Source: Exercitatus varius (lineage in GTDB: Bacteria > Pseudomonadota > Gammaproteobacteria > Enterobacterales > Pasteurellaceae). Taken from it: a DNA stretch of 64,000 bases. How positions within the stretch are numbered: position 1 is the stretch's first letter; every line of letters starts with the position of its first letter. The notes under the pieces were generated by a model, which had not been told where the DNA came from, ran no database searches, and saw only the letters and a program-made list of their open reading frames with translations. This document shows positions 42,422-50,272 of this stretch, piece after piece. A program made the translations under genes and the position numbers. The stretch lies in contig NZ_JARQTO010000010.1 in assembly GCF_029577735.1 (NCBI RefSeq), positions 24,095 to 88,094 of the forward strand. Reading direction: 5' to 3'.

Positions 42422-42486
42422 AAAAGCTCTTGGTTGATTATAAATACTTATCAAAGGAGACAAATAAGTATTCACCAAAAGAAAAA

Positions 42487-42562
42487 TGGCTCCTCCTGCG
42501 GGACTCGAACCTGCGACATATGGATTAACAGTCCACCGTTCTACCGACTGAACTAAGGAGGA
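42487..42562 (-). tRNA. tRNA-Asn (GTT)
   Basis: The 76-base cloverleaf starts TCCTCCTTAGTTCAG, has anticodon GTT in GACTGTTAATC, the T-arm GTTCGAGTCC and an encoded CCA. It is a single-gene unit with its own promoter and terminator. Confidence 0.97.
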
Positions 42563-42689
42563 ATAAACTTTTGCATCGCTAACCTGATTCACCGTGATCA
42601 CTATTGTTCTTTGCCATTTGCGTTTCCGGTTTCGAAGTAAGGCGATATTCAGCCCAATATTCAGCATAGTTAGCTTCGATAGGTCGCGA

Positions 42690-42718
42690 ATAATAATGAT
42701 CTTAAACTCGAATGTCAA
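42690..42718 (-). promoter_or_regulatory. promoter of tRNA-Asn
   Basis: On the minus strand a consensus TTGACA (42713-42718) is followed after 17 bases by TATTAT (42690-42695). The predicted start gives a leader of about 120 bases before the tRNA, longer than usual. Confidence 0.75.
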
Positions 42719-42780
42719 CTTAAAATTTAAACTTTTTGCTCGCCATGATCAATAAAATTACGTCGCGCTCAGCGCTCATG

Positions 42781-42827
42781 GGCAACGCCGGTGTTCAAAA
42801 AACTTCGTATTTTTTGACCGCACTTTT
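42781..42827 (+). repeat. degenerate USS-linked repeat, copy D
   Basis: GGCAACGCCGGTGTTCAAAA then AACTTCGTATTTTTTGACCGCACTTTT aligns with the second half of copies A to C (GGCAAAGCCAACGTTCAAAA onward). The 5' palindrome is missing or diverged. Confidence 0.55.
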
Positions 42828-42850
42828 CTATCCACACAACCTGTGGATAA
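42828..42850. promoter_or_regulatory. pair of DnaA-box-like sites before uvrB
   Basis: CTATCCACA (one mismatch to TTATCCACA) and TGTGGATAA (perfect, opposite strand) are separated by five bases. A DnaA box is known upstream of E. coli uvrB, so this may be a conserved control element. Confidence 0.6.
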
Positions 42851-43118
42851 CTCTGTGAATTATTTTTTAACAAACGGGCGCAAGCCTTATAAAATCTAGG
42901 GTTGTTTTTATTGCACCGAAAATTGGTTGTAAAATAACATTTCCTTATATTTCAATAAGTTAAAAAATTTCCATAAAATTTAAAATAAATTTTTATCAAT
43001 TTTTTATCTTACACAGCTTGACTTTCCTAACCCTGTGTAAAACCTAGAATTTTCCCGTCTGAAATCCTGTAAAAAATATGATAAAATACACCCACTTTAT
43101 AAGAGATCAGTATTCCAA

Positions 43119-45158
43119 ATGGCACACAAAATTAATACCAAACCTTTTATTCTTCATTCTGAATTTAAACCTTCCGGTGATCAACCCTCCGCAATTGCAA
43201 AACTTGTCGAAAATCTTAACGACGGCTTAGCTCACCAAACATTGCTTGGCGTGACCGGTTCGGGAAAAACCTTTACGATTGCAAACGTCATTGCCCAACT
43301 CAATCGCCCGGCAATGTTGCTGGCGCCCAATAAAACGCTGGCGGCTCAACTTTATGCGGAAATGAAGGCTTTCTTCCCGGAAAATGCGGTGGAATACTTC
43401 GTTTCTTATTATGATTATTACCAACCCGAGGCCTATGTTCCCAGCAGTGACACCTTTATTGAAAAAGACGCCTCGATTAACGATCAAATCGAGCAAATGC
43501 GACTGTCCGCCACTAAATCTTTCCTAGAACGGCGCGATACCATCGTAGTGGCTTCCGTTTCCGCCATTTATGGTTTGGGAGATCCGGACAGTTATCTGAA
43601 AATGATGTTGCATCTGCAAGCCGGCGCCATTATCGACCAGCGTCAGATTTTAAGCCGTTTGGCGGAATTACAGTACAGTCGTAATGATCAGGCGTTTCAA
43701 CGCGGTACCTTTCGGGTGCGCGGCGAAATTATCGATATTTTTCCGGCCGAAAGTGACGATCAGGCAGTACGTATAGAACTTTTTGACAATGAAATCGAAC
43801 GTTTGAGTTTGTTTGATCCGCTCACCGGCACCAATTTCGGCGCCGTTCCGCGCTTTACGATTTATCCGAAAACTCACTATGTGACGCCGCGCGAACAGAT
43901 TCTGGACGCCATAGAAAAAATTAAAGCGGAATTAGCGGAGCGCCGGGAATATTTCATCAAAGAAAACAAATTACTGGAAGAACAACGTATTACCCAACGT
44001 ACCTTGTTCGATATCGAAATGATGAACGAACTGGGATATTGTTCCGGTATCGAAAACTACTCGCGTTATCTGTCCGGTCGCAATGAGGGCGAACCGCCGC
44101 CGACATTATTTGATTACGTTCCGTCGGACGGCTTATTAATTATTGACGAAAGTCATGTCACCGTGCCGCAAATCGGCGGGATGTACCGCGGCGACCGTTC
44201 CCGTAAAGAAACCTTGGTTGAATACGGTTTTCGCCTGCCTTCCGCATTGGATAATCGTCCGTTGCGGTTTGAAGAATTCGAACGATTGGCTCCGCAAACC
44301 ATTTATGTTTCAGCAACGCCGGGACCTTATGAGTTAGAAAAATCCGGTTCGGAAATTATCGATCAGGTTGTACGCCCTACCGGATTGGTGGATCCTGAAA
44401 TCGAGATTCGCCCGGTTGCCATTCAAGTGGATGATTTGCTTTCCGAAGCACGTCAAAGAGCGGAAAAAAATGAGCGGGTTTTAGTCACGACACTCACCAA
44501 GCGGATGGCGGAAGATCTGACCGATTACCTGGAAGAACACGGCGTACGGGTACGTTATCTGCATTCGGATATTGACACGGTAGAACGGGTGGAAATCATT
44601 CGAGATCTCCGCTTAGGCGAGTTTGACGTGCTGGTGGGCATCAACTTATTACGTGAAGGTTTGGATATTCCGGAAGTTTCATTAGTCGCAATTTTAGATG
44701 CCGATAAAGAAGGCTTCCTGCGCTCCGAACGTTCGCTTATCCAAACTATCGGACGAGCGGCCCGCAACCTGAAAGGGAAAGCGATTTTGTATGCGGATCG
44801 CATTACCCTTTCCATGGATAAAGCCATCACGGAGACCAACCGACGCCGTGAAAAACAGATAAAATACAATGAAGAACACGGCATTATTCCGCAGGGACTA
44901 AACAAAAAAGTGGGAGAACTGCTGGACATCGGACAGGGTTCCGGTCGCCTCAAAGGAAAATCCCGTAATAACAAAGTTGAGGAATCTTCCGCAGGTTATA
45001 AAATACCGAAAACCCCAAAAGAATTGCAGAAAGAAATCAAAAAACTCGAGCAACAAATGTACAAATACGCCCAAGACTTGGAATTTGAAAAAGCCGCCGC
45101 CGCACGCGATCAACTACACCGATTACGGCAAGAATTTATGCTTGATGAACTCGAATAA
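43119..45158 (+). CDS. uvrB: excinuclease ABC subunit B
   Basis: UvrB is the damage-verifying helicase of nucleotide excision repair. The 679-residue protein has Walker A GVTGSGKTFT (about 43-52), the beta-hairpin YYDYYQPEAYVP (about 96-107), IDESHVTVPQ as the DEAH-like motif, QTIGRAARN as motif VI, and the C-terminal UVR domain (EKAAAARDQLHRLR) for UvrC. No LexA box was visible upstream by eye. A bidirectional terminator follows. Confidence 0.98.
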   Translation: MAHKINTKPFILHSEFKPSGDQPSAIAKLVENLNDGLAHQTLLGVTGSGKTFTIANVIAQLNRPAMLLAPNKTLAAQLYAEMKAFFPENAVEYFVSYYDYYQPEAYVPSSDTFIEKDASINDQIEQMRLSATKSFLERRDTIVVASVSAIYGLGDPDSYLKMMLHLQAGAIIDQRQILSRLAELQYSRNDQAFQRGTFRVRGEIIDIFPAESDDQAVRIELFDNEIERLSLFDPLTGTNFGAVPRFTIYPKTHYVTPREQILDAIEKIKAELAERREYFIKENKLLEEQRITQRTLFDIEMMNELGYCSGIENYSRYLSGRNEGEPPPTLFDYVPSDGLLIIDESHVTVPQIGGMYRGDRSRKETLVEYGFRLPSALDNRPLRFEEFERLAPQTIYVSATPGPYELEKSGSEIIDQVVRPTGLVDPEIEIRPVAIQVDDLLSEARQRAEKNERVLVTTLTKRMAEDLTDYLEEHGVRVRYLHSDIDTVERVEIIRDLRLGEFDVLVGINLLREGLDIPEVSLVAILDADKEGFLRSERSLIQTIGRAARNLKGKAILYADRITLSMDKAITETNRRREKQIKYNEEHGIIPQGLNKKVGELLDIGQGSGRLKGKSRNNKVEESSAGYKIPKTPKELQKEIKKLEQQMYKYAQDLEFEKAAAARDQLHRLRQEFMLDELE

Positions 45159-45161
45159 AAC

Positions 45162-45192
45162 AAAAAATCCCGACTTTTCCGCCGGGATTTTC
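45162..45192. terminator. bidirectional terminator of uvrB and the NRAMP-like gene
   Basis: AAAATCCCG and CGGGATTTT pair around a 10-base loop, with A-rich sequence on the left and T on the right. It lies between the convergent stops and reaches into the last codons of the transporter gene on the other strand. Confidence 0.8.
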
Positions 45193-45193
45193 A

Positions 45194-46462
45194 TTACGCT
45201 AACAAACCGAATTCGTTTAAGATAAATAAAATAGCGAATCCGCTGAGGAAAATCAAACCGGCGACGGATAGCCAGAATAATCCGCCCCGAACCTTATGTT
45301 CGCCTTGTAATACCAATGAAAAGTTCAGCCAAGCAAATAACGGTGCGGAAACAAAAGAAGCGATCATCGCGAATTTTAACATCGGGCCCACCGCGTTATT
45401 AAAGTAGAAAATTACGGACAAACCGGAAAGTGCGGCCAAAATAATGGCAATATTTAAAATTCTAGGCGAACTTTCTTTACTGCCTAGAAGCAGTCGCAAA
45501 CTTTCCACATTGGTTCTTGAATAACCGTCAATTACGGTGATAGTGGTACCAAACATACACATAAATGCGATGAAAGCGATTAAACCGCGCGCCCATTCTC
45601 CGATAGTCGAAGCGTACATATTAATTAACTGAGCAATATACTTCCCGCCAATCATTTGCACTTGTTCGCCGGAACCGAACTGAACTAATGCGCCCAAAGC
45701 CAAAAAGACCAAAGCTAACACCGCCGTACCGATGAAACCTACGTTAAAATCAAAAATTCCATCCTGATAAGAAACATTAGTCAGGCGGCGTTTTGCCACC
45801 ACCCACATGGAATTAATTGCGGAAATCTCAATAGGAGCCGGCATCCATCCCATTAACGCGACAATAAAACCTAATCCTAACGGACCGAGATTCCACGGAG
45901 TCGGTGCGACAAAATCAGGTTGCGCGACGCCTTGCATACCGTTACGCCAAAATGCAATCAACACCGCCATCACCGTTGTCACCGTCAAAGCAATCATAAT
46001 TAATTTCGACAGCCCGTCCAAAATACGGTATTTTCCCAGTAGCAAAATAAAAGTGCTCACGGCAATAACCACTAAACTTAAAACCGGAACGGGAACGGTA
46101 ACGGGCAATACGAATGTTAAAATTGCCGCACAAAGTAAGCCTACTGCGGCCGTATTTATGATTGTTGCGAAAACATTGAGTAAAAAGAAAAGCCATAAAT
46201 AGAATTTGCCTTTCTCCAAATAACCTTCTAATAAGGTCTTATTACTATCAAGCGTATATTGAGCGCCAAAGCGAAAAAACGGATATTTGAATAAATTCGC
46301 CAGAATAATAATTAACGCTAATTGCCAGCCGTACATAGCACCGGCTTGAGTTGACATAATAATATGCGAACCGCCCACCGCCGCAGATGCCATGAGAATC
46401 CCCGGACCTAATGCGGCTAATTTTGATCGCCAAGAAGATTTCTCGGTATTTTGTGTATTCAT
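45194..46462 (-). CDS. NRAMP-family transporter lacking canonical metal motifs
   Basis: This is a membrane protein of the NRAMP superfamily with about 11 helices. The likely start is 46462 (MNTQNTEKSS), giving 422 residues; a Met at 46501 is in frame but has no export or binding signal. The N-terminal GPGILMASAAVGGSHIIMST aligns with the helix that carries DPGN in MntH, but here reads GGSH. The helix 6 MPH motif is replaced by WMPAPIEIS. H. influenzae HI1728 is of this kind. Metal transport is therefore uncertain; another cation or solute is possible. Confidence 0.8.
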   Translation of the reverse strand: MNTQNTEKSSWRSKLAALGPGILMASAAVGGSHIIMSTQAGAMYGWQLALIIILANLFKYPFFRFGAQYTLDSNKTLLEGYLEKGKFYLWLFFLLNVFATIINTAAVGLLCAAILTFVLPVTVPVPVLSLVVIAVSTFILLLGKYRILDGLSKLIMIALTVTTVMAVLIAFWRNGMQGVAQPDFVAPTPWNLGPLGLGFIVALMGWMPAPIEISAINSMWVVAKRRLTNVSYQDGIFDFNVGFIGTAVLALVFLALGALVQFGSGEQVQMIGGKYIAQLINMYASTIGEWARGLIAFIAFMCMFGTTITVIDGYSRTNVESLRLLLGSKESSPRILNIAIILAALSGLSVIFYFNNAVGPMLKFAMIASFVSAPLFAWLNFSLVLQGEHKVRGGLFWLSVAGLIFLSGFAILFILNEFGLLA

Positions 46463-46574
46463 GATTTGTATATTCGTATAAAAAGTGAAAAGAGTGGGCA
46501 AATTCTACCTGTTTTTCAGTTTTTTACAATGATATTTATACAAATATGAACGGTTAAGTAATGAAAACGAAAGG

Positions 46575-46649
46575 TGGCTGGGGTACTAGGATTCGAACCT
46601 AGGAATGCTGGAATCAGAATCCAGTGCCTTACCGCTTGGCGATACCCCA
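46575..46649 (-). tRNA. tRNA-Gln (CTG)
   Basis: The 75-base cloverleaf starts TGGGGTATCGCCAAGC, has anticodon CTG in ATTCTGATTCC, and encodes CCA. It is the last of five tRNAs transcribed leftward. Confidence 0.97.
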
Positions 46650-46692
46650 ATAGACGCTATCTTAAGATGAACAAAAATCGAATACGGCAATA

Positions 46693-46767
46693 TGGCTGGG
46701 GTACTAGGATTCGAACCTAGGAATGCTGAGATCAAAACCCAGTGCCTTACCGCTTGGCGATACCCCA
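46693..46767 (-). tRNA. tRNA-Gln (TTG), copy 1
   Basis: The 75-base cloverleaf is identical to the CTG tRNA except in the anticodon stem-loop, with anticodon TTG in GTTTTGATC. Flanking spacers to the next copy are nearly identical, indicating local duplication. Confidence 0.97.
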
Positions 46768-46809
46768 ATAGACATTATCTTAAGATGAACAAGAATTAAT
46801 ACGACAGTA

Positions 46810-46884
46810 TGGCTGGGGTACTAGGATTCGAACCTAGGAATGCTGAGATCAAAACCCAGTGCCTTACCGCTTGGCGATACCCCA
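46810..46884 (-). tRNA. tRNA-Gln (TTG), copy 2
   Basis: The 75-base sequence is the same as the neighbouring TTG tRNA, with anticodon TTG and an encoded CCA. The unit length between the two copies is 117 bases. Confidence 0.97.
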
Positions 46885-46912
46885 TCAACTAAAAGAATGC
46901 AAGCTAATGAAA

Positions 46913-46995
46913 TGGTGCGGAAGGAGGGACTTGAACCCACACGCACAAGCGCCGGAACCTAAATCCGGTGCGTCTACCAATTTCGCCACTTCCGC
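46913..46995 (-). tRNA. tRNA-Leu (TAG)
   Basis: The 83-base class II tRNA starts GCGGAAGTGGCGAAATTGG, has anticodon TAG in GATTTAGGTTC, a long variable arm and an encoded CCA. The order Met-Leu-Gln matches the E. coli metT-leuW-glnUW cluster. Confidence 0.96.
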
Positions 46996-47013
46996 CAATA
47001 AAAATTAAAAATA

Positions 47014-47090
47014 TGGTGGCTACGACGGGATTCGAACCTGTGACCCCAACATTATGAGTGTTGTGCTCTAACCGACTGAGCTACGTAGCC
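47014..47090 (-). tRNA. elongator tRNA-Met (CAT)
   Basis: The 77-base cloverleaf starts GGCTACGTAGCTCAG, with anticodon CAT in CACTCATAATG and an encoded CCA. It has a normal G1-C72 pair, so it is elongator rather than initiator. It is the first gene of the cluster. Confidence 0.97.
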
Positions 47091-47139
47091 ATATATTTTT
47101 AGATTTTATTGCGTTACCGTCATCGGCTTTGCGGAGCGT

Positions 47140-47168
47140 ATTATGCTGATTTCAGCCTATGCCGTCAA
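47140..47168 (-). promoter_or_regulatory. promoter of the Met-Leu-Gln tRNA cluster
   Basis: On the minus strand TTGACG (47163-47168), a 17-base spacer and CATAAT (47140-47145) are followed by the GC-rich discriminator ACGCTCCGC. It lies 50 bases before tRNA-Met. Confidence 0.85.
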
Positions 47169-47354
47169 CTCTTTTTTGTAAAAAATCCGGAATATTGCGC
47201 CAATCGCCTAGAGATTAAACAATTCACCGCAAAGCCGGCATAACTCGTTCAAATTACGAAAAATCACAATAATACGTAAAAGTGCGGTCAATTTTCGTCA
47301 TGATTTTTAACCGATATTCGTTTGAATATGATATTAAACCGTTTAGCATATTCG

Positions 47355-47990
47355 CTATCCATGAACATAAGGATTATGCATTTTTTCCTGTCCGATGGTG
47401 GTATAAGGACCATGCCCCGCAATCACAATGGTATCGTCAGGCAAAGTAAATAATTTATCTTTAATCGAGCGCATTAAATCCCCATGATTCCCGCCGGGAA
47501 AATCCGTTCGGCCGATACTTTGATTAAACAGCACATCGCCGGTAAAGGCGATATGATGAACATGATCAATAAACCCGACATGCCCCGGCGTATGCCCCGG
47601 CAAATGTAACACTTCAAAACCCAACTCGCCTAATTGAATCACTTCTCCTTCCCGGTTTAACCAGCGATCGGGCAAAAACGCCTCCGCTTCAAACAAACCG
47701 AATTGACGGGATTGTTGAGGCAACATTTGAAACCAATATTCATCCGCTTGAGCAGGACCTAAAATTTCACAATTGAAATGTGTCTTTAACTTTATCGCCG
47801 CGCCTACATGATCCAAATGTCCGTGAGTCAACAAAATCATTTTCGGATTAAGGCCTAATTCTTCAATGCGCTTAATTAATTTCGGCGCCTCGCCGCCGGG
47901 ATCGATGATTGCGGCGCTTTTGTCTTTTTCATCCCAAACAAGACTGCAATTTTGCTGAAAAGACGTCACCGGAATAATATCTAGCTTCAT
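47355..47990 (-). CDS. ycbL: MBL-fold hydrolase YcbL
   Basis: This is a metallo-beta-lactamase-fold hydrolase of the glyoxalase II-like YcbL group. The start at 47990 (MKLDIIPVTSF) follows GAGAATGAT; a Met at 48023 is in frame. The 211-residue product has the zinc motif HGHLDHVGA (THGHLDH), LPGHTPGHVGF, TGDVLFNQSIGRTD and AGHGPYTT. It is the last gene of ldtD-ycbK-ycbL, the same order as E. coli ycbB-ycbK-ycbL. The physiological substrate is not settled. Confidence 0.93.
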   Translation of the reverse strand: MKLDIIPVTSFQQNCSLVWDEKDKSAAIIDPGGEAPKLIKRIEELGLNPKMILLTHGHLDHVGAAIKLKTHFNCEILGPAQADEYWFQMLPQQSRQFGLFEAEAFLPDRWLNREGEVIQLGELGFEVLHLPGHTPGHVGFIDHVHHIAFTGDVLFNQSIGRTDFPGGNHGDLMRSIKDKLFTLPDDTIVIAGHGPYTTIGQEKMHNPYVHG

Positions 47991-48050
47991 ATCATTCTCT
48001 CTCAATAAAAAGGAAAACCGCACAAAGTGCGGTCAAAAAAATGGATGTTT

Positions 48051-48611
48051 TTAGCTACCGCGCCAGGTTCTGACCGGCCCGGTATCCACATGCACAAAAT
48101 TACTGTACGGATAAAATCCTACTCCGCCGGACTGTAATCGTTGCGCCGCCAGCTGCACGCTATTTAATGGCACGCCATCGATACGGAAATCTATCGCCTG
48201 ACCGCGAATATGGTAACTGTTGCTGGCTACCCCACGGCTTCGACGATGCATTGCCGCATTGCTTGCCGGCGAACGATAACCGCAAATGATCTGAATTTCC
48301 GCATTCCGCAAGCCTAAATTACTTTGAATACGGTACAATTTAGCAAACAGCTTTAGATCCATGCGATGCACTAAATTATTGCGTTTATCCCGCATAAACC
48401 AATCGAATTTCCTTTGCACACTCGTCGAAATGAATGAACCTTCCGAGAACTCCGTATTAAAAAATTCTCCCGTATTAATATTGCGCAAACGCAGAATTCT
48501 GGGTTTGGGGGTAGACACGCCCGCCAACACGAAATCAGGCAAAACCGCCGCGCCTAATGCAATTCCTCCGAGGGACAACCATTTACGTCTGCTTAAATTT
48601 ATTTCAGCCAT
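48051..48611 (-). CDS. mepK: murein endopeptidase MepK (YcbK, DUF882)
   Basis: MepK cleaves 3-3 and 4-3 peptidoglycan crosslinks in the periplasm. ATG 48611 (MAEINLSRRKWLSLGG) follows AGAGAATAGT and gives a Tat-type signal peptide with twin Arg. The 186-residue M15-like domain has CGYRSPASNAAMHRRS, SYHIRGQAIDFRI (zinc His and Asp) and FVHVDTGPVRTW (zinc His). It lies between ldtD and ycbL. A USS hairpin stands between ldtD and this gene. Confidence 0.92.
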   Translation of the reverse strand: MAEINLSRRKWLSLGGIALGAAVLPDFVLAGVSTPKPRILRLRNINTGEFFNTEFSEGSFISTSVQRKFDWFMRDKRNNLVHRMDLKLFAKLYRIQSNLGLRNAEIQIICGYRSPASNAAMHRRSRGVASNSYHIRGQAIDFRIDGVPLNSVQLAAQRLQSGGVGFYPYSNFVHVDTGPVRTWRGS

Positions 48612-48686
48612 ACTATTCTCTTTATGAAAAGTCATACCAAATTATGACAGAGTGAAATTTTTGAAGTTCATCGTTAGAAAAATTTA

Positions 48687-48718
48687 ACCGCACTTTTAAC
48701 ACAGCGTAAAAGTGCGGT
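48687..48718 (-). terminator. paired uptake sequences after ldtD
   Basis: ACCGCACTTTTA and TAAAAGTGCGGT form a 12-base perfect stem with an 8-base loop, five bases past the ldtD stop. AAATTTTT follows on the minus strand, so it may end or attenuate the transcript before mepK. Confidence 0.7.
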
Positions 48719-48723
48719 CAAAA

Positions 48724-50208
48724 TTATAAGTATTTTTGAATCGTTTCCCAATTTACGTAATCCGGGTGTCCGACCCGATCGTAACCGTAAATATCCGGCA
48801 ACGATTGCACTTTACCATTTTCGACCCAAGTGGTGACATAATAAAGATAAACCGGATTATCGGACTGAATCAATGCGGATGTGGTTTTTTTGCTGTCCAA
48901 TACGCGTTGTTTTTTATCCGACGACCAACCGGCTTCACTCAACAAAATAGAAGCCAGCTGATCCGATTTGTCCACCCTTACGCAACCGGAACTCAACGCT
49001 CTATTTTTGCTATCAAATAATGCGTGATTCGGCGTATCGTGCAAATAAATGGCATCGGAACTCGGCATGTTAAATTTATAACGGCCGAGCGCACTATTAT
49101 CTCCCGCCGCCTGACGCAGTCGATACGGGAATTTATTCCCGATCGCGGCCCAGTTGACGTCATAAGGGTTCACCGTATTACCTTTGCTGTCAATAATACT
49201 GTAACCGTGGCGCGCCAAATAACCCGGATCACGTTTTACTTTCGGGATAATGTCTTCATTAATCAAGCGGGTCGGCGCGTTCCAAGGAGGATTCACCACG
49301 ACATTGCTTAATTTACTGTACATTACCGGCGTGCGACGCTCGTTTTTTCCTACAATCACCCGGGAATTTAAGGTTAACCGTCCGTTACGATAATAATTTA
49401 ATTGATAACTCGGGATATTAACGAAAATCCCGTTGTAGAAATCCGGAATAATGCGCAAACGTTGGGCATTAATCGCTAATTTATAATTATTATTTGCAGA
49501 CTCTTTTTTAACCGCATTTAAATTAGCGGCGATATGGTTAATCGTCTGTTGATACAAACTGTTATTTGCATGCAACCCGTTGATAAAATTCAGATTTCCG
49601 TTATTTTTTACCGCCTCGAGCCACAAGGCGATATCTTCATCCGTTGGCGTGCCGGCGTGATAGCCATTTACCGAATACAACCAACTTTGTGCGGACTGCG
49701 TGACATTCTTCGAATAATAAAGATAATCCAAAAATGCGTCGGTCAACAAAATATCGTAGATCTGTTTGTCCGTCTCGCCGGCAACTAAATCGAGCGAATG
49801 CGCGGAACGGGCGGAAATCCCGCTGGCAACCATGGCGGCATATTCGCGTAAGAATTGTTTTTCTGCGGCGGAATCCGTCCAAATCTGTTCATATTCGCGA
49901 TCCGCATAAATTTTGGCTACCGCCGATTTAAATTGCAACGGACGATCGCCTACAATACTCACCAGCTTTTCTTCCGCCTGACGCTGTTTTTCCTGCGCCA
50001 GTCGTTCTTCTTCCGCTTTACGTGCGGCTTCCAAACGCTCGGCTTCTTCGCGTTTTTGCTGTTCAACCTGCTGGGTAGCCAAATCTACATCAATATTTTC
50101 GCGGTTAGAGGTATTCGGGAAATAATCGGATAACACACAACTCGTGCATAGCCCCGAAATTAAAACCACCAACGGAGCGAATTTAAATGAACGTTTAGAT
50201 TGTGCCAT
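48724..50208 (-). CDS. ldtD: L,D-transpeptidase LdtD (YcbB)
   Basis: LdtD makes 3-3 crosslinks in peptidoglycan and gives beta-lactam tolerance. The 494-residue protein has an N-terminal hydrophobic segment with two Cys (GLCTSC), a Glu/Ala-rich coiled coil (about 45-85, EQQKREEAERLEAARKAEE), a scaffold domain, and a C-terminal YkuD domain with YLHDTPNHALFD and the catalytic SSGCVRV. It is about 120 residues shorter than the E. coli protein, chiefly before the catalytic domain. The lipobox is not convincing, so I call it membrane-anchored or exported. Confidence 0.92.
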   Translation of the reverse strand: MAQSKRSFKFAPLVVLISGLCTSCVLSDYFPNTSNRENIDVDLATQQVEQQKREEAERLEAARKAEEERLAQEKQRQAEEKLVSIVGDRPLQFKSAVAKIYADREYEQIWTDSAAEKQFLREYAAMVASGISARSAHSLDLVAGETDKQIYDILLTDAFLDYLYYSKNVTQSAQSWLYSVNGYHAGTPTDEDIALWLEAVKNNGNLNFINGLHANNSLYQQTINHIAANLNAVKKESANNNYKLAINAQRLRIIPDFYNGIFVNIPSYQLNYYRNGRLTLNSRVIVGKNERRTPVMYSKLSNVVVNPPWNAPTRLINEDIIPKVKRDPGYLARHGYSIIDSKGNTVNPYDVNWAAIGNKFPYRLRQAAGDNSALGRYKFNMPSSDAIYLHDTPNHALFDSKNRALSSGCVRVDKSDQLASILLSEAGWSSDKKQRVLDSKKTTSALIQSDNPVYLYYVTTWVENGKVQSLPDIYGYDRVGHPDYVNWETIQKYL

Positions 50209-50272
50209 ACCTATTCCTTAAAAAATAACGAAAAAATTGACCGCACTTTTGTCCCTTAATGCAGTAAAAAAA

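Larger units (their letters stand above)
42563..43118. other. long AT-rich region between tRNA-Asn and uvrB
   Basis: This 556-base gap contains the tRNA-Asn promoter and leader, a degenerate copy of the dispersed repeat (42781-42827), two DnaA-box-like 9-mers in opposite orientation (42828-42836 and 42842-42850) and a very AT-rich stretch (about 42940-43010). The last 100 bases are the uvrB leader. I see no protein gene. Confidence 0.7.

Noticed and set aside
42380..42718. Open frame overlapping tRNA-Asn
   Set aside because: It covers the tRNA, its terminator and its leader, so it is a by-product of structured RNA sequence.
42800..43110. Chromosomal replication origin
   Set aside because: Only two DnaA-like boxes, no mnmG or dnaA nearby, and a simpler explanation exists as a uvrB control region; kept as a finding to check.
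43020..43118. LexA box before uvrB
   Set aside because: CTGT occurs but no matching ACAG at the right spacing.
46586..46768. Open frame across two tRNA-Gln genes
   Set aside because: Entirely within tRNA genes and spacers.
46575..46884. CRISPR-like tandem repeat
   Set aside because: The regular repeats are three tRNA-Gln genes with similar spacers.
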